Part shown: positions 36,178 through 47,467 of the stretch, one piece after another
How the letters are laid out: the number at the start of each line of letters is the position of its first letter
Position numbering within the stretch: the stretch's first letter is position 1
Assembly: GCA_900473805.1 (NCBI GenBank)
Contig: UCMS01000001.1
Location: 186,001 to 250,000, forward strand
DNA length: 64,000 nucleotides
Source: Hyphomicrobiales bacterium
GTDB taxonomy: Bacteria; Pseudomonadota; Alphaproteobacteria; Rhizobiales; Rhizobiaceae
Reading direction: 5' to 3'
Translations under genes and position numbers: made by a program
Notes under the pieces: model-generated
Databases searched by the model: none
Told to the model about the DNA's origin: nothing
The model's input: the letters and a program-made list of their open reading frames with translations, nothing else

Positions 36178-37256
36178 TCCGAACTCTCGGGCTTTATTTC
36201 TTCCGTCGCTATATGATGACGACGCTCTGGTTCTTCCTCGGTGTCATCAGCATCACCTTCCTGATCGACTTTACCGAAACCTCCAGCCGCTTCGACAGCC
36301 TGCCTGGATATTCACTCGGCGGCGTCCTCTACCTTACCGCTTTGCGCCTGCCGCTCATTCTTCAGCAGACCGTGCCCTTCATCGGCCTCTTTGTCGGCAT
36401 GGCAACATTGATCAGCTTCAACCGGAAGTCCGAACTTGTGGTCGCCCGTGCGGCCGGGATTTCGGTCTGGCAGTTCATGGCGCCGTTCGTCATCGGGGCA
36501 GCACTGGTGGGTCTGGCAACGACGCTTGTCATCAACCCGCTTGCAGCCTGGGGTCAAAGGCAGGGGACGCAGATCCAGTCGGACTGGCGCGAGACGGCAG
36601 CCCGCGCCAAGCCGCAGCCAATCCCGTGGCTTCGTCAGAGCAGCGGCGACACCGACGTGGCCATCGGCGCACAGAGCGTGCTCGAAGACGGTACGCTTTT
36701 GGTGGATGCGGTGCTGCTGCATTTCGACAAAGAGGGACGAATCGTCCTTCGGCAGGATTCCCGCACAGCGAAGTTGGAAGATGGTTACTGGATCCTTACC
36801 GACGTAACCGAGTCGCGTCCCGGGGAGATCCAGAAGAGGCTCGCCGAGGCCCGAGTGCCGACAAACTTGAATGCGGAGTTCGTCCAGCAGCGACTGGTGC
36901 CTCCGGACACCGTTGCTTTTTATGATCTTTTTCGGAAAATTGAGGTCGCCAAGTCATTTGGGGTCTCTCCCAACGCACTCGAAACCCAATTTCATTCGCT
37001 TCTGTCGCTGCCGTTTCTCATGGTCGCCATGACCCTGATTGCGGCGACCGTGTCACTCAAATTCAGCCGGATCAACCAATCCAGATCGGTGATTCTCGGT
37101 GGAATATTGTCAGGCTTCGTGCTTTATGTTGTCACAGTGCTCGTCAGGGCATTCGGAAGCAGCGGCGTCATGCCGCCGTTTGTTGCGGCCTGGGTACCAG
37201 TTGTCGTAGCGATGGCATTGGGGGCAACGATTCTGCTTCACAAGGAGGATGGTTAG
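36174..37256 (+). CDS. lptG: LPS export ABC transporter permease LptG
   Basis: 360 residues, the partner of LptF in the LptB2FG extractor. The same fold is visible: N-terminal membrane helices starting LGLYFFRRYMMTTLWFFLGVISITFLIDF, a periplasmic domain, and C-terminal helices (SLPFLMVAMTLIAATVSLKFS). The ATGA overlap with lptF and one-base overlap with lptD show a tightly coupled operon. Confidence 0.95.
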   Translation: MIRTLGLYFFRRYMMTTLWFFLGVISITFLIDFTETSSRFDSLPGYSLGGVLYLTALRLPLILQQTVPFIGLFVGMATLISFNRKSELVVARAAGISVWQFMAPFVIGAALVGLATTLVINPLAAWGQRQGTQIQSDWRETAARAKPQPIPWLRQSSGDTDVAIGAQSVLEDGTLLVDAVLLHFDKEGRIVLRQDSRTAKLEDGYWILTDVTESRPGEIQKRLAEARVPTNLNAEFVQQRLVPPDTVAFYDLFRKIEVAKSFGVSPNALETQFHSLLSLPFLMVAMTLIAATVSLKFSRINQSRSVILGGILSGFVLYVVTVLVRAFGSSGVMPPFVAAWVPVVVAMALGATILLHKEDG

Positions 37257-39589
37257 TGGCGGTAAAAGACCGCGCGAATATCAGGAGGCTCACAGGAGCC
37301 CTGCTGACCGGTGTCGCTGTGTGCGCAATGTCGCTCCCTGCGCCCGTCGTGCATGCTCAAAGCCTGTCGGCGCCGGCTTCCGGTTCCGTTGCTACGCCTG
37401 AAGACGCGAAACTGCTTCTCGCAGCCAATGAACTGCTCTACGACCGTGACGCCGAACGCGTCGTGGCGAGCGGTGCTGTACAGATCAATTATAACGGCTA
37501 CCAGATGGTCGCCCGTCAGGTCGTCTATGACCAGAAGACGGGCCGGGTGACCGCTGCCGGCAATATCGAACTGGTGGAACCCGGCGGCAACCGCGTCTAT
37601 GCGGATTCGCTCGACGTCACAGACAACTTCTCCGACGGTTTCCTGCGCTCTCTGCGCGTCGAAACGACCGACAACACGCGCCTCGTCGCCGAAACGGCAG
37701 AGCGCGTCGGCGGTACGCAGATGATCCTGCACAAGGGCGTCTACACGGCCTGCCTGCCCTGCGCCGAAAATCCGAGCCGACCGCCCATCTGGCAGGTCAA
37801 GGCGGAGCGCGTTATCCAGGACGGCAAGAAACATACCGTGCGGCTGGAAAAGGCCCGTTTCGAACTCTTCGGCCATTCGCTGGCCACGCTGCCCTTCATC
37901 GAAGTTCCGGACAATACGGTGAAGCGCAAGTCGGGCTTCCTGTTCCCGGAATTCAAATCGGGCGAAAATGTCGGCTTCGGCATCGCCGTGCCCTATTACA
38001 TCGCCATTGCGCCGGATCGCGATGCGACGATCACGGCAACCGGCTTCACCAAACAGGGCGTGCTCCTGGAAGGCGAGATCCGCCAGCGCTTCGAGAAGGG
38101 CCAGGCCAATCTGCGCGTCGCGGGCATCAGCCAGATGGATAGCGAAGTCTTCAGCGCCAACACCAGCGACTCCGCACGCGACACGCGCGGCCTGATCGCG
38201 TCCAAGGGCGATTTCAAGATCAATCCGCGCTGGAGCTTCGGCTGGGACGTGATGTTCCAGTCGGACAACAACTTTGCCCGCACCTATGCCATTGATGGGC
38301 TGAACAGCTCCACCAACACCAATACGGTCTACCTCACCGGCATCGGCGAGCGTAACTTCTTCGACATGCGCGGCTATTATTTCGACGTGCAGGATGCCGA
38401 TATCAACGATACGGCCGAGAAGAAGCAGGCAACCGTCCTGCCGACTATCGACTACAGCTATTACGCACCGGAACTCGTTGCCGGCGGCCAGTTGTCGGGA
38501 ACGATGAATTTCACGTCCCTGTCGCGTTTCTCGGAAGAAGCCGCGAATATAGACGGCGTTGCCGGCAATGATCTCTATCGCGGCCTGAAGGGCAACATGA
38601 ACCGTCTGTCCGGCGACCTCGAATGGGAACGGACCTTCGACGGCCCCGGTGGCCTGCAGATCACGCCACTTCTGGCGGCGCGCGGCGATGTCTACGGGCT
38701 CGCTATGGATGACCCGGCGGACTATGTCGGCTACACGTCCGATGACGCACCAACCCGTTTCATGGTCACCGCCGGTGTCGAGCTGCGCTATCCGTGGCTT
38801 GTGACGATGGGCAACAGCACGCACATCATCGAGCCGATCGCACAGATCTATGCCCGCAACGACGAGCAACTGGCAGGCGCCCTTCCGAACGAAGACGCGC
38901 AGAGCCTTGTTTTCGACGCCAGCAACCTCTTCTCCCGCAACAAGTTCTCCGGCTTCGACCGCGTCGAGGGCGGCACCCGGGCGAATGTCGGTCTGCGTTA
39001 TACCGGCAGCCTCGACAACGGCATTGGCCTGCGGGCGGTCATCGGGCAATCGTACCACATTGCGGGCCTGAACTCCTATGCGACGGACGACCTGCTCGCC
39101 GTGGGTTCGGATTCGGGTCTGGAAACGGACGTTTCGGACATCGTGGCCTCTGCCGGGGTTGAACTGCCGATGGGGCTTTCTGTCAGCACCGGCGTGCGTC
39201 TGGATGAGAAGACGCTCGAACTTCGGCGCACGGACGTCAATGCGACCTATGCCAATGACCGTCTGACGACGAGCGTGACCTATACCCAGGTCGCTGCACG
39301 TCCCGACTACAGCTTCGATGATGATAACCAGACGGTGACCGCCAGCTCGACGGTGAAGATGACCGAGTCCTGGTCAGTCTTCGGTTCGGTGAACTATGAC
39401 ATCGATGCCAACGCGTTCAACCGACGCAGTGTCGGCATCTCCTACGCCGACGAGTGCACCACCTTCTCCGTCTTCTATTCCGACAAGACAGACCCGGACG
39501 ACGAAACGGCGAACGATTGGACGATCGGCGGTAAGCTGGTGTTCCGGACGCTTGGAGAGGTCAATCTCAGCGACATCTCGATCCAGTAG
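37256..39589 (+). CDS. lptD: LPS assembly outer membrane protein LptD
   Basis: 777 residues, with GTG start after AAGGAGG, overlapping the lptG stop by one base. A signal peptide (about 1-34, ending VHAQS) precedes an OstA/LptA-like jellyroll (residues about 50-200; AAGNIELVEPGGNRVYADSLDVTD) with cysteines in CLPCAEN, then a large outer-membrane barrel (about 240-777) ending NLSDISIQ. It inserts lipopolysaccharide into the outer leaflet together with LptE. A strong hairpin follows before surA. Confidence 0.96.
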   Translation: MAVKDRANIRRLTGALLTGVAVCAMSLPAPVVHAQSLSAPASGSVATPEDAKLLLAANELLYDRDAERVVASGAVQINYNGYQMVARQVVYDQKTGRVTAAGNIELVEPGGNRVYADSLDVTDNFSDGFLRSLRVETTDNTRLVAETAERVGGTQMILHKGVYTACLPCAENPSRPPIWQVKAERVIQDGKKHTVRLEKARFELFGHSLATLPFIEVPDNTVKRKSGFLFPEFKSGENVGFGIAVPYYIAIAPDRDATITATGFTKQGVLLEGEIRQRFEKGQANLRVAGISQMDSEVFSANTSDSARDTRGLIASKGDFKINPRWSFGWDVMFQSDNNFARTYAIDGLNSSTNTNTVYLTGIGERNFFDMRGYYFDVQDADINDTAEKKQATVLPTIDYSYYAPELVAGGQLSGTMNFTSLSRFSEEAANIDGVAGNDLYRGLKGNMNRLSGDLEWERTFDGPGGLQITPLLAARGDVYGLAMDDPADYVGYTSDDAPTRFMVTAGVELRYPWLVTMGNSTHIIEPIAQIYARNDEQLAGALPNEDAQSLVFDASNLFSRNKFSGFDRVEGGTRANVGLRYTGSLDNGIGLRAVIGQSYHIAGLNSYATDDLLAVGSDSGLETDVSDIVASAGVELPMGLSVSTGVRLDEKTLELRRTDVNATYANDRLTTSVTYTQVAARPDYSFDDDNQTVTASSTVKMTESWSVFGSVNYDIDANAFNRRSVGISYADECTTFSVFYSDKTDPDDETANDWTIGGKLVFRTLGEVNLSDISIQ

Positions 39590-39620
39590 CACCGGATACA
39601 CCGCTCCGGAGTCATTGTTT

Positions 39621-39650
39621 TGCCGCATGGATTGTACAAACCATGCGGCA
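39621..39650 (+). terminator. Hairpin between lptD and surA
   Basis: Perfect ten-base arms TGCCGCATGG and CCATGCGGCA around ATTGTACAAA, whose TTG/CAA pair extends the stem. It is followed by GTTTTAAG. The weak T run suggests partial termination or attenuation of the surA-pdxA-rsmA genes. Confidence 0.6.
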
Positions 39651-39714
39651 GTTTTAAGATCCGCATGACAAAGAACGTCCGGCAAATCCCGTTTGTCCGG
39701 AGAAAGGATATGAG

Positions 39715-40665
39715 ATGGCCACAGCGAAAAACGGCATCAGCCTCCTGCTCGCCGGCGTCATTGCACTGTCGCTGAGCGTGTCCCCGGCGCCCCTCGGCGG
39801 CGGTGAGGCGATGGCGGCAACCTCGGTTGTCGCTGTGGTGAACAAGACCGCGATCACCAGTGGCGATGTGGCCCGTCGCGTGGCGTTCCTGCGGCTTCAG
39901 CGCAAGAGCGGCAATCTGCAGAAGCTCGCCAAGGAAGAACTGGTCGATGAAGCGTTGAAGCGCGAGGAAATCGCACGCGTCGGCATGTCGGTGAGCACGG
40001 CGGATGTCGATGCATCCTTTGCCCGCTTTGCCGCCTCGAACAAGATGTCCGTGGAACAGCTCAATGCGATCCTTGATCGCGCCGGTGTAACGCCTGCCCA
40101 CTTCAAGGCCTTCATCGCCGTTTCGATGAGCTGGCCGCGTCTCGTGAATGCGCGTTATGCCGGAAGCGGGAGCAGCAAGCTTTCGAACCAGGAGCTGGTG
40201 ACGCGCCTGCTGGAGAACAAGCAGAAGCCTGTCACCACCGAATACATTCTCAAGCAGGTGATCTTCGTCGTGCCTGCATCGAAGAAGGGTATCGTGGGTA
40301 AGCGTAAGGCAGAAGCCGAAAAATCGCGCGCCTCGTTCCCGGGCTGTGATCAGGCGATGCAGTTTGCAAAGAACTATCTGGACGTTTCCATCCGCAATCT
40401 CGGACGCGTCATGGAGCCTGAGCTGCCGCCGGAATGGAAGCCTCTGATCGAAAAGGCCAAAGGCGGAACGACGGGGACCCGGGTCACGGACCGGGGTGTC
40501 GAATATCTCGCGATTTGCAACCAGCGTCAGGTTTCAGACGACGTGGCTGCTGAAATCGTGTTCCGCGCCGAAGATCTCGGCAAGGAAAAGAAGGACGGCG
40601 AAAATCCGAACTCGGTCAAGTATCTCGAAGAACTGCGCTCCAAGGCCCAGATCGTGATGCAGTGA
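39715..40665 (+). CDS. surA: SurA-like periplasmic chaperone/peptidylprolyl isomerase
   Basis: 316 residues, with a signal peptide to about residue 35 (EAMAATS) and an N-terminal SurA domain ([25 protein letters not shown]). A C-terminal region may be a degenerate parvulin domain; typical isomerase residues are not obvious. It should guide barrel proteins such as LptD through the periplasm, matching its position after lptD. AAGGATATGAG precedes the ATG. It is followed by pdxA 17 bases later. The symbol is assigned from domain and context. Confidence 0.88.
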   Translation: MATAKNGISLLLAGVIALSLSVSPAPLGGGEAMAATSVVAVVNKTAITSGDVARRVAFLRLQRKSGNLQKLAKEELVDEALKREEIARVGMSVSTADVDASFARFAASNKMSVEQLNAILDRAGVTPAHFKAFIAVSMSWPRLVNARYAGSGSSKLSNQELVTRLLENKQKPVTTEYILKQVIFVVPASKKGIVGKRKAEAEKSRASFPGCDQAMQFAKNYLDVSIRNLGRVMEPELPPEWKPLIEKAKGGTTGTRVTDRGVEYLAICNQRQVSDDVAAEIVFRAEDLGKEKKDGENPNSVKYLEELRSKAQIVMQ

Positions 40666-40682
40666 CGGCGGAAGGCCGAAAC

Positions 40683-41705
40683 ATGACCGACGCCCTTCTT
40701 CCGCTTGCCCTGAGCCAGGGGGATCCTGCAGGCATCGGACCGGACATCGCCCTGCAAGCCTTTGCAAAACGCGCCGCACTTGGCCTCCCTGCCTTCGTGT
40801 ATATCGGCGATCCGGAAGTGCTGGCAATTCGAGCGCGCCAACTCGATATCAATGTGTCGATCGCTGAGACGGATATCGAGGGGGCCGTGACGCGGTTCGC
40901 CGACAGCCTTCCGGTATTACCGATCGCGACTGGAAGTGACGTTCTCGCCGGCAGGCCGCATGTTGCCAATGCGCGCGGGACGATCGCCGCGATCGAAACG
41001 GCGGTCGATCTGACACTGAAGGGCAAGACACGCGCTGTCGTTACAAATCCGATTGCCAAGTCGGTGCTCTACGAAGCTGGCTTTGGTTTTCCCGGTCATA
41101 CAGAGTTCCTGGCCGATCTCGCCACTCGGGCGACCGGGCAAGCCGTGAAACCGGTGATGATGCTGGCCGGCCCTAAGCTGCGGGCGGTGCCGGTGACCAT
41201 CCATATTCCGATCAGGGACGTCCCCGGCGCGCTGACCGAAGATGCCATCGTGGAGACCTGCAAGATCGTCGCCGCCGATCTGGCCCGCCGGTTCGGCTTG
41301 TCCCATCCGAGGCTGGCCGTGGCCGGGCTCAATCCGCATGCGGGCGAAGGTGGGGCCATCGGCAGCGAGGACGACGATCTGATCCTGCCAGCCGTCCGCC
41401 GACTTCGTGATGCCGGTGTCGACGCCTTCGGTCCTTTGCCGGCAGATACGATGTTCCACGACGAAGCCCGCACCCGGTATGACGTCGCAATCTGCATGTA
41501 TCACGATCAGGCGCTGATTCCGGCCAAGGCGCTTGGCTTCGATGACAGCGTCAACGTCACGCTCGGCCTTCCCTTCATCCGCACCTCGCCCGACCACGGC
41601 ACCGCTTTCGGTCTGGCCGGTACCGGCCTTGCGCGTGAGCAGAGCCTCGTGGCAGCACTCAAGATGGCCGATGCAATGAGCCGCCTTTCGAAAGACACAC
41701 CCTGA
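40683..41705 (+). CDS. pdxA: 4-hydroxythreonine-4-phosphate dehydrogenase
   Basis: 340 residues. It oxidises 4-phosphohydroxy-L-threonine with NAD in the deoxyxylulose-5-phosphate-dependent route to pyridoxal phosphate. [19 protein letters not shown] is the family start; [10 protein letters not shown] and [12 protein letters not shown] supply metal-binding histidines. The start follows a GGAAGG site; a GTG seven codons earlier overlaps the surA stop. It overlaps rsmA by one base (TGATG). Confidence 0.95.
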   Translation: MTDALLPLALSQGDPAGIGPDIALQAFAKRAALGLPAFVYIGDPEVLAIRARQLDINVSIAETDIEGAVTRFADSLPVLPIATGSDVLAGRPHVANARGTIAAIETAVDLTLKGKTRAVVTNPIAKSVLYEAGFGFPGHTEFLADLATRATGQAVKPVMMLAGPKLRAVPVTIHIPIRDVPGALTEDAIVETCKIVAADLARRFGLSHPRLAVAGLNPHAGEGGAIGSEDDDLILPAVRRLRDAGVDAFGPLPADTMFHDEARTRYDVAICMYHDQALIPAKALGFDDSVNVTLGLPFIRTSPDHGTAFGLAGTGLAREQSLVAALKMADAMSRLSKDTP

Positions 41706-42532
41706 TGGCCGCTCTCGACGGATTGCCGCCGTTGCGCGACGTGATTGCGCGTCACGGACTCGACGCCAAGAAATCGCTCGGACAGAACTTTCTGCTCGAC
41801 CTCAACCTGACGCAGAAAGTTGCGCGGACCGCGGGATCGCTGGAAGGGGCCACTGTGTTCGAAATCGGACCGGGCCCCGGCGGATTGACACGGGCCATCC
41901 TGGCGCTGGGGGCTGAGAAGGTTATCGCCGTCGAGCGGGACGCCCGGTGCCTGCCGGCGCTGGCCGAGATCGAGGCGCATTATCCTGGACGGCTTGAGGT
42001 GATCGAAGGCGATGCGCTCAAAACGGACTTCGAGGCCCTGGCAGCCGGAAAACCCGTGAAGATCATTGCGAACCTGCCCTACAATGTTGGGACGCAACTG
42101 CTGGTGAACTGGCTGTTGCCGCGCCAATGGCCGCCGTTCTGGTCGTCGCTCACCCTGATGTTCCAGAAAGAGGTCGGCCAGCGGATCGTCGCCCGCGAGG
42201 ATGACAACCACTATGGGCGGCTCGGCGTTTTATGCGGCTGGCGCACGGAGGCCCACATGGCCTTCGACATTCCGCCGCAGGCGTTCACGCCGCCACCGAA
42301 GGTGACGTCGACAGTCGTTCATCTCGAGCCGCGCCAGACGCCCCTTCCCTGCGACCCGGACAAACTGGAGCGGGTTACCACTGCGGCTTTCGGCCAGAGG
42401 CGCAAGATGCTCCGGCAAAGCGTGAAGTCTATCGGCGGCGAGGCACTGCTTGCCCGGGCGGAGATCGATCCGCAGCGGCGGGCAGAGACGCTCAGCGTCG
42501 AAGAATTCTGCCGTATCGCCAATCTCCTCTAG
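41705..42532 (+). CDS. rsmA: 16S rRNA (adenine(1518)-N(6)/adenine(1519)-N(6))-dimethyltransferase
   Basis: 275 residues, KsgA/Dim1 family. It dimethylates two adjacent adenines in the 3'-terminal helix of 16S r[14 protein letters not shown] marks the start, [11 protein letters not shown] is the SAM site (near residues 57-67) and [11 protein letters not shown] is the catalytic motif IV. It ends seven bases before the convergent chemoreceptor gene. Last gene of the lpt-surA-pdxA-rsmA operon. Confidence 0.96.
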   Translation: MAALDGLPPLRDVIARHGLDAKKSLGQNFLLDLNLTQKVARTAGSLEGATVFEIGPGPGGLTRAILALGAEKVIAVERDARCLPALAEIEAHYPGRLEVIEGDALKTDFEALAAGKPVKIIANLPYNVGTQLLVNWLLPRQWPPFWSSLTLMFQKEVGQRIVAREDDNHYGRLGVLCGWRTEAHMAFDIPPQAFTPPPKVTSTVVHLEPRQTPLPCDPDKLERVTTAAFGQRRKMLRQSVKSIGGEALLARAEIDPQRRAETLSVEEFCRIANLL

Positions 42533-42539
42533 CAAGCGA

Positions 42540-44732
42540 TCAAGCCGCCTGGCGGGCGGTGCGACCGGCCCCTTTGTCGTTCGGCAGGCGAAACAGAGCG
42601 ATCTGCGCGTTGAGCCGGTCGGCTTCCGTCGCAACGCTCGAGGTTGCCGCACTTGCCTCCTCCACCATGGCAGCGTTCTGCTGGGTCACCTGGTCCATCT
42701 GGCTCACCGCCTGGCTGATCTCTTCCAGGGCCGCTTTCTGCTGATGGGCGGAGGAGACGATCGCGGCAACACGGTCGTTGATCTTCAGCACGTGATCCTC
42801 GATGCCCCTCAAGGTCTCGCCCGTCTCCCGGACGAGGCGAACGCCGGCTTCCACCTCCTGCGCGGAGCGGGAAATCAATGCCTTGATCTCACGGGCCGCC
42901 GTGGCCGACCGCTGGGCGAGTTCGCGAACCTCCTGGGCGACCACCGCAAAGCCCCGGCCGCTTTCGCCTGCCCTTGCCGCCTCGACACCCGCATTCAGGG
43001 CGAGAAGGTTGGTCTGGAAGGCAATCTCGTCGATCACACCGATGATCTGTCCGATCTGCCCTGAGGACTGCTCGATATGATGCATGGCCTTCACGGTATC
43101 ACTCACCACGGCGCCGGAGCGCTGAGCGGTCTGGGTCGCCTCACGCACCAGTATGCCCGCCTCGTCCGCCCGCTGGGCGGCGCTTCCAATGGCTGTGGTG
43201 ATCTCATTGATGGAGGCCGCCGCTTCCTCGAGCGCTGCCGCCTGTCGTTCGGTCCGGCGCGCCAGATCGTCAGCGGCCAGCTGCAATTCCTGCGAACCGC
43301 CGTGAAGATGCCCTGTGCTCTGGCGAATGGTTGCCATGATCCCGCACAGCCGGTCCATCGAGCCATTGAAATTGGTGCGCAAGGCGTCGAGGTTCTCGGC
43401 AAAGGGGCTTTCCAAACGGAAACCGATTTCGCCGCTCGAGAGCGCGTCCAGACCCAGAGCCAGTTGCTCGACGGCGAAGGCAATCTCGGCGGCGCGCTCG
43501 GCACGTTCCTGCTCGGCCGCCTTTTCTGCCAGACGCTTGATCCGTGCGGCTTCCTCTTGTTCGGCGATGTCCCTCAGCATCCGATCCTTTGCAAGGGCGA
43601 TGTACTGCCCGACGGCCGAGCCCATCTGCCCGATTTCATCCTTGCTGTTGGAGCGGATCAGATCGACCTCGATTTCGCCGGCGGCCAGTTTGTGCATGGT
43701 GCGGGTCAGCGACCGCAAGGGGCGCACGACGGTCAGCGACAGGGAGACAGCAAGCAAGGTAGCGAGCAGCAGGACGCCGCCGGTGATGCCGGCAACCTTC
43801 AGCAGGTGCCGATACTCGTCGTCGGCGATCGCGCTACTGTCGGTGACAATATCCGCCAGCGTTTCGTTCTCAAGCTCCTTCAGTCGCTCGATCCTGCGGG
43901 CAGATCGTTCGAGCCATTCCTGGTCATCGAAGCCCGTGAGGTCTGCGGCAAGGCCGGCCTTCATCATCGCCGCACGGATCTTCTCCACCGCTTCCGAATC
44001 GGAAGTGTGCAGCGACTGGGAATAGTGATCACGCTGACCATCGGGAACGAGATCGAGATACTGATCGATCATCGATTGCTGCGAGCCGAACATGCCGATG
44101 AAATCGAGGTAATGCGCCTCGTTGAACTTCCCGTCAGCAATGAAACTGTGGCCCAGATTGCGTTCCTGTCCAGCCACTTCCTTGGCATGCATCAGCAGAC
44201 CATAGGCCATCATCTTTCCCACGACGCCCTTGGCGCCGGCTTCCAGCGAGAATTCCTGCGAGATGTTCATCAGGTTTCTGACGACCTTGGTGTAATAGGT
44301 GAAGGCTTCAGTCTGCGGGATGGCGAGCGCATCGACCTGGGAACGGATCGATGAGAGTTCGCCCAGCACCTGCTCCAACTCCTGCTCGTGACGCGTGAGT
44401 TCCGGGTCGCCCTCGGCGCGAATGTCGGACCGGATCTTGCCGAAACCAGCTAGGTGGCCATCGGTCGTCGCCCGAACCTTTTCAAGTTCCGCCCTGTGCT
44501 GTTCTCCCTTCGTCGCCAAAAGACCGACAGCCTCGGCACGCTCGGCCTGCAGCGCATGGATGAAGTCGCCGATCGCCCCGAGGTCGGCGCTGACCACCCC
44601 CAACTGGCGGGCGTTCAGGAAGGCCTGGTAGGTCGTGCTGATTTCGACGAAAGCAAGACCGGCCAGTGCTAGCAGAGGAATGGCAAGGGCAAATGCGAGA
44701 CGCCAGGTTACCGAGATATCGGTCAAGCGCAT
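42540..44732 (-). CDS. Methyl-accepting chemotaxis protein with NIT sensor domain
   Basis: 730 residues. The first membrane helix is about 10-30, followed by a periplasmic NIT-type all-helical sensor (about 50-290, including [26 protein letters not shown] and the family hallmark [10 protein letters not shown]). The second helix is about 311-336, then HAMP (337-390) and a cytoplasmic signalling domain with the conserved hairpin [31 protein letters not shown] domains are proposed to sense nitrate or nitrite. The protein signals through CheA/CheW. No C-terminal receptor pentapeptide is seen. GGAGACAG precedes the ATG. It is a paralogue of the receptor at 47.5-49.7 kb. Confidence 0.92.
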   Translation of the reverse strand: MRLTDISVTWRLAFALAIPLLALAGLAFVEISTTYQAFLNARQLGVVSADLGAIGDFIHALQAERAEAVGLLATKGEQHRAELEKVRATTDGHLAGFGKIRSDIRAEGDPELTRHEQELEQVLGELSSIRSQVDALAIPQTEAFTYYTKVVRNLMNISQEFSLEAGAKGVVGKMMAYGLLMHAKEVAGQERNLGHSFIADGKFNEAHYLDFIGMFGSQQSMIDQYLDLVPDGQRDHYSQSLHTSDSEAVEKIRAAMMKAGLAADLTGFDDQEWLERSARRIERLKELENETLADIVTDSSAIADDEYRHLLKVAGITGGVLLLATLLAVSLSLTVVRPLRSLTRTMHKLAAGEIEVDLIRSNSKDEIGQMGSAVGQYIALAKDRMLRDIAEQEEAARIKRLAEKAAEQERAERAAEIAFAVEQLALGLDALSSGEIGFRLESPFAENLDALRTNFNGSMDRLCGIMATIRQSTGHLHGGSQELQLAADDLARRTERQAAALEEAAASINEITTAIGSAAQRADEAGILVREATQTAQRSGAVVSDTVKAMHHIEQSSGQIGQIIGVIDEIAFQTNLLALNAGVEAARAGESGRGFAVVAQEVRELAQRSATAAREIKALISRSAQEVEAGVRLVRETGETLRGIEDHVLKINDRVAAIVSSAHQQKAALEEISQAVSQMDQVTQQNAAMVEEASAATSSVATEADRLNAQIALFRLPNDKGAGRTARQAA

Positions 44733-44873
44733 TTCTGTCTCCAGATCATCCTGTGCGTGTCAATGCGACGCGCAACTTTAGCGGTAGCAAAGGATGAGCC
44801 TGAAGCGGTTAAATATTAGCTACAAATAACTTACGCAACTTAGCCAATACCGATTTTTGCGCCATTGCGGCAT

Positions 44874-45788
44874 CTACGTGGACATCTCCATTGCCGGACC
44901 TGTCTCGTTCTGCAACCAGCCGCCGAGGCGGCCGACCACACCTTCCCGCGATGCGCCCAGTAACCAGTATCCGCGATCGGGCACATCGACGGCCTGCCCG
45001 GTGGCAACGAGAAGACCAGCCTCCAGCAACTGATCGATGATGCCAAGCCACCCCAGGGCCATGCCCTGCCCGCCCAAAGCCGCCTGAACGACCATGGAAT
45101 AGGTGTTGAAGCGGAGGTCGCCAGTGGACGCATTCGACACGTCGGACGCGTTGACGGCCGCCAGATAGGATCGCCAGTCGAGCCAGGGGGATCCCGGATC
45201 GGCCTCGAGATGGATGCGCGGCGGTGCCGACTTTGCGGCGTCGGGGTGTCCCGTCATCTTTTCCCTGAACGCCGGCGCGCAGACCGGCACGACCCGCTCC
45301 GGCATCAGAAGAACGGCGTCCTCGACGAAGTCGGATCGCATTCCGAACGCGACCGCGAGGTCGGCTTCGTCGCGCCAGTCCGGTGCCAGACGCTGCGAGG
45401 CTACGATCTGCAAGTCGATCTCGGGATAGCGCAGGCGAAAGGCGGGCATGCGGGGTATCAGCCAGAGACTGGAGAAGGCGTAATCCGTGGCAAGACGGAT
45501 GACCGGACGGCGGCGTGCCTGCCGAATATCCCGCTCGATCGCATCAATGTCCTGCACCGTCCGCTCCGCAACCTGCAGGACGCGCCGTCCCTCGTCCGTC
45601 AGGCTCACGCCCCGATGTTGCCGCTTCAGAAGTGGCACGCCAAAGCGTTGTTCGAGCAGGCGGACCTGGTAGCTGACGGCCGGCTGGCTCAGCCCCAGCG
45701 CCTGCGCGGCAGCAGAGAGGGAGCCGCGCCTGGCGATCTCGACCAGCAAGCGCATCCAGCCGAGGTCCACAGGTCCTTCAGGCATCAA
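44874..45788 (-). CDS. LysR family regulator, choline-sulfate utilisation type
   Basis: 304 residues. The N-terminal winged HTH (residues about 9-68: LLVEIARRGSLSAAAQALGLSQPAVSYQVRLLEQRFG) and the periplasmic-binding-like effector domain are standard for LysR. It is divergently transcribed from choline sulfatase across 94 bases, the arrangement expected for the choline-sulfate utilisation regulator family. It probably activates betC on sensing choline sulfate or choline; this is inference from context. The start gives the normal length. Confidence 0.85.
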   Translation of the reverse strand: MMPEGPVDLGWMRLLVEIARRGSLSAAAQALGLSQPAVSYQVRLLEQRFGVPLLKRQHRGVSLTDEGRRVLQVAERTVQDIDAIERDIRQARRRPVIRLATDYAFSSLWLIPRMPAFRLRYPEIDLQIVASQRLAPDWRDEADLAVAFGMRSDFVEDAVLLMPERVVPVCAPAFREKMTGHPDAAKSAPPRIHLEADPGSPWLDWRSYLAAVNASDVSNASTGDLRFNTYSMVVQAALGGQGMALGWLGIIDQLLEAGLLVATGQAVDVPDRGYWLLGASREGVVGRLGGWLQNETGPAMEMST

Positions 45789-45882
45789 AAATCCTTATGT
45801 CAGGCATCGAAAAACTCAGACTACACAGCAGCCAGCCGGCATTCTTCAATAAGTCCACGCAATAGTACAGCAGGGGAGATCA

Positions 45883-47400
45883 ATGACTGCGCGCCCAAAC
45901 ATTCTGGTTCTGATGGTCGATCAGTTCAACGGCACCCTGTTTCCCGATGGTCCCGCCGATTTCCTGCATGCACCCCATCTGAAAGCGCTCGCGGCACGCT
46001 CGGTGCGTTTCGCCAACGCCTATACGGCAAGCCCGCTCTGCGCGCCGGCGCGTGCCTCCTTCATGTCCGGGCAACTGCCCAGCCGCACACGCGTCTATGA
46101 CAATGCAGCGGAATTCGCCTCCGACATCCCGACCTTCGCCCACCACCTCCGGGCGGCCGGCTACCAGACCAGCCTTTCCGGCAAGATGCATTTCGTCGGA
46201 CCGGATCAGTTGCATGGTTTCGAGGAGCGGCTGACGACCGACATCTACCCCGCCGACTTCGGCTGGACGCCGGATTATCGCAAACCTGGCGAGCGGATCG
46301 ACTGGTGGTATCACAACCTCGGCTCCGTCACGGGCGCGGGCGTTGCCGAGATCACCAACCAGATGGAGTACGATGACGAAGTCGCCTACAACGCCACGCG
46401 GCGGCTTTACGATCTCTCACGCGGCCATGACGAGCGGCCCTGGTGCCTGACCGTCAGCTTCACCCATCCCCACGACCCCTATGTCGCGCGCCGCAAATAC
46501 TGGGATCTCTATGAGGACTGCCCGGCGCTCGATCCGAGCGTGCCGGCCATTCCTTATGAGGAGCAGGATAGCCATTCGAAGCGCCTGATGGATGCCTGCG
46601 ACCACACGGCCTTCGACATCACCGACGAGCATATCCGGCGCGCCCGCCAAGGCTATTTTGCCAATGTGTCCTATGTCGACGACAAGATCGGTGAAATCCT
46701 GGACGTTCTGGAACGGACGCGGATGGCCGACAATACCGTCATCCTCTTCGTCTCGGATCATGGTGACATGCTGGGTGAGCGCGGATTGTGGTTCAAGATG
46801 AACTTCTTCGAGGGCTCTGCCCGCGTGCCGCTGATGATCATGGTCCCGGGCCTTGACGGGCGGCTCGTGACGACCCCGGTTTCGACGCTTGACGTCACGC
46901 CGACGCTCGCCGGTCTTGCCGGAATCGATGTTTCGGCGCTGGCTCCTTGGACCGATGGCGAAGACCTGATGCCCCTTGTAAGAGGCCTGGGCGGCCGCGG
47001 GATTGTGCCGATGGAATACGCGGCCGAGGGGACCGTCAGCCCGATGATCGGACTTCGGGACGCGCGTTACAAGCTGACGCTCTGCCAAGCGGATGAACCC
47101 ATTCTCGTAGATCTGGAGGCCGACCCTTACGAACTCCAGAACCTTGCGGCCGAGCCCGCCGCGCAACCGATTTTCAATCGACTTGCCGAAGAAGCGCGTG
47201 GGCGATGGGATCTGACCCAGTTCGACGCGGCCGTACGAGAAAGCCAGGCGCGGCGGCACGTGGTCTATACGGCCCTACGCAACGGTGCCTATTTCCCCTG
47301 GGACTACCAGCCGCTGCAGAAGGCGTCCGAGCGCTATATGCGCAACCACATGGACCTCAACATCCTCGAAGAAAGCCAGCGGTTTCCAAGAGGCGAGTGA
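45883..47400 (+). CDS. betC: Choline-sulfatase
   Basis: 505 residues. It hydrolyses choline-O-sulfate to choline and sulfate, feeding betaine synthesis. The sulfatase signature is at Cys53 (CAPAR), the residue oxidised to formylglycine; DQFNGTLF near residue 13 and FVSDHGDMLGE near 290 supply metal ligands. A C-terminal segment typical of this family is present. CAGGGGAGATCA precedes the ATG. The betaine synthesis genes betA and betB are not in the window. It is flanked by two chemoreceptor genes. Confidence 0.93.
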   Translation: MTARPNILVLMVDQFNGTLFPDGPADFLHAPHLKALAARSVRFANAYTASPLCAPARASFMSGQLPSRTRVYDNAAEFASDIPTFAHHLRAAGYQTSLSGKMHFVGPDQLHGFEERLTTDIYPADFGWTPDYRKPGERIDWWYHNLGSVTGAGVAEITNQMEYDDEVAYNATRRLYDLSRGHDERPWCLTVSFTHPHDPYVARRKYWDLYEDCPALDPSVPAIPYEEQDSHSKRLMDACDHTAFDITDEHIRRARQGYFANVSYVDDKIGEILDVLERTRMADNTVILFVSDHGDMLGERGLWFKMNFFEGSARVPLMIMVPGLDGRLVTTPVSTLDVTPTLAGLAGIDVSALAPWTDGEDLMPLVRGLGGRGIVPMEYAAEGTVSPMIGLRDARYKLTLCQADEPILVDLEADPYELQNLAAEPAAQPIFNRLAEEARGRWDLTQFDAAVRESQARRHVVYTALRNGAYFPWDYQPLQKASERYMRNHMDLNILEESQRFPRGE

Positions 47401-47467
47401 AAGGAATGCGCCCGTTTCCGACACCTCGGGAGCGGGCGCTCCGATAACCGCCACGACGACGGACAGT

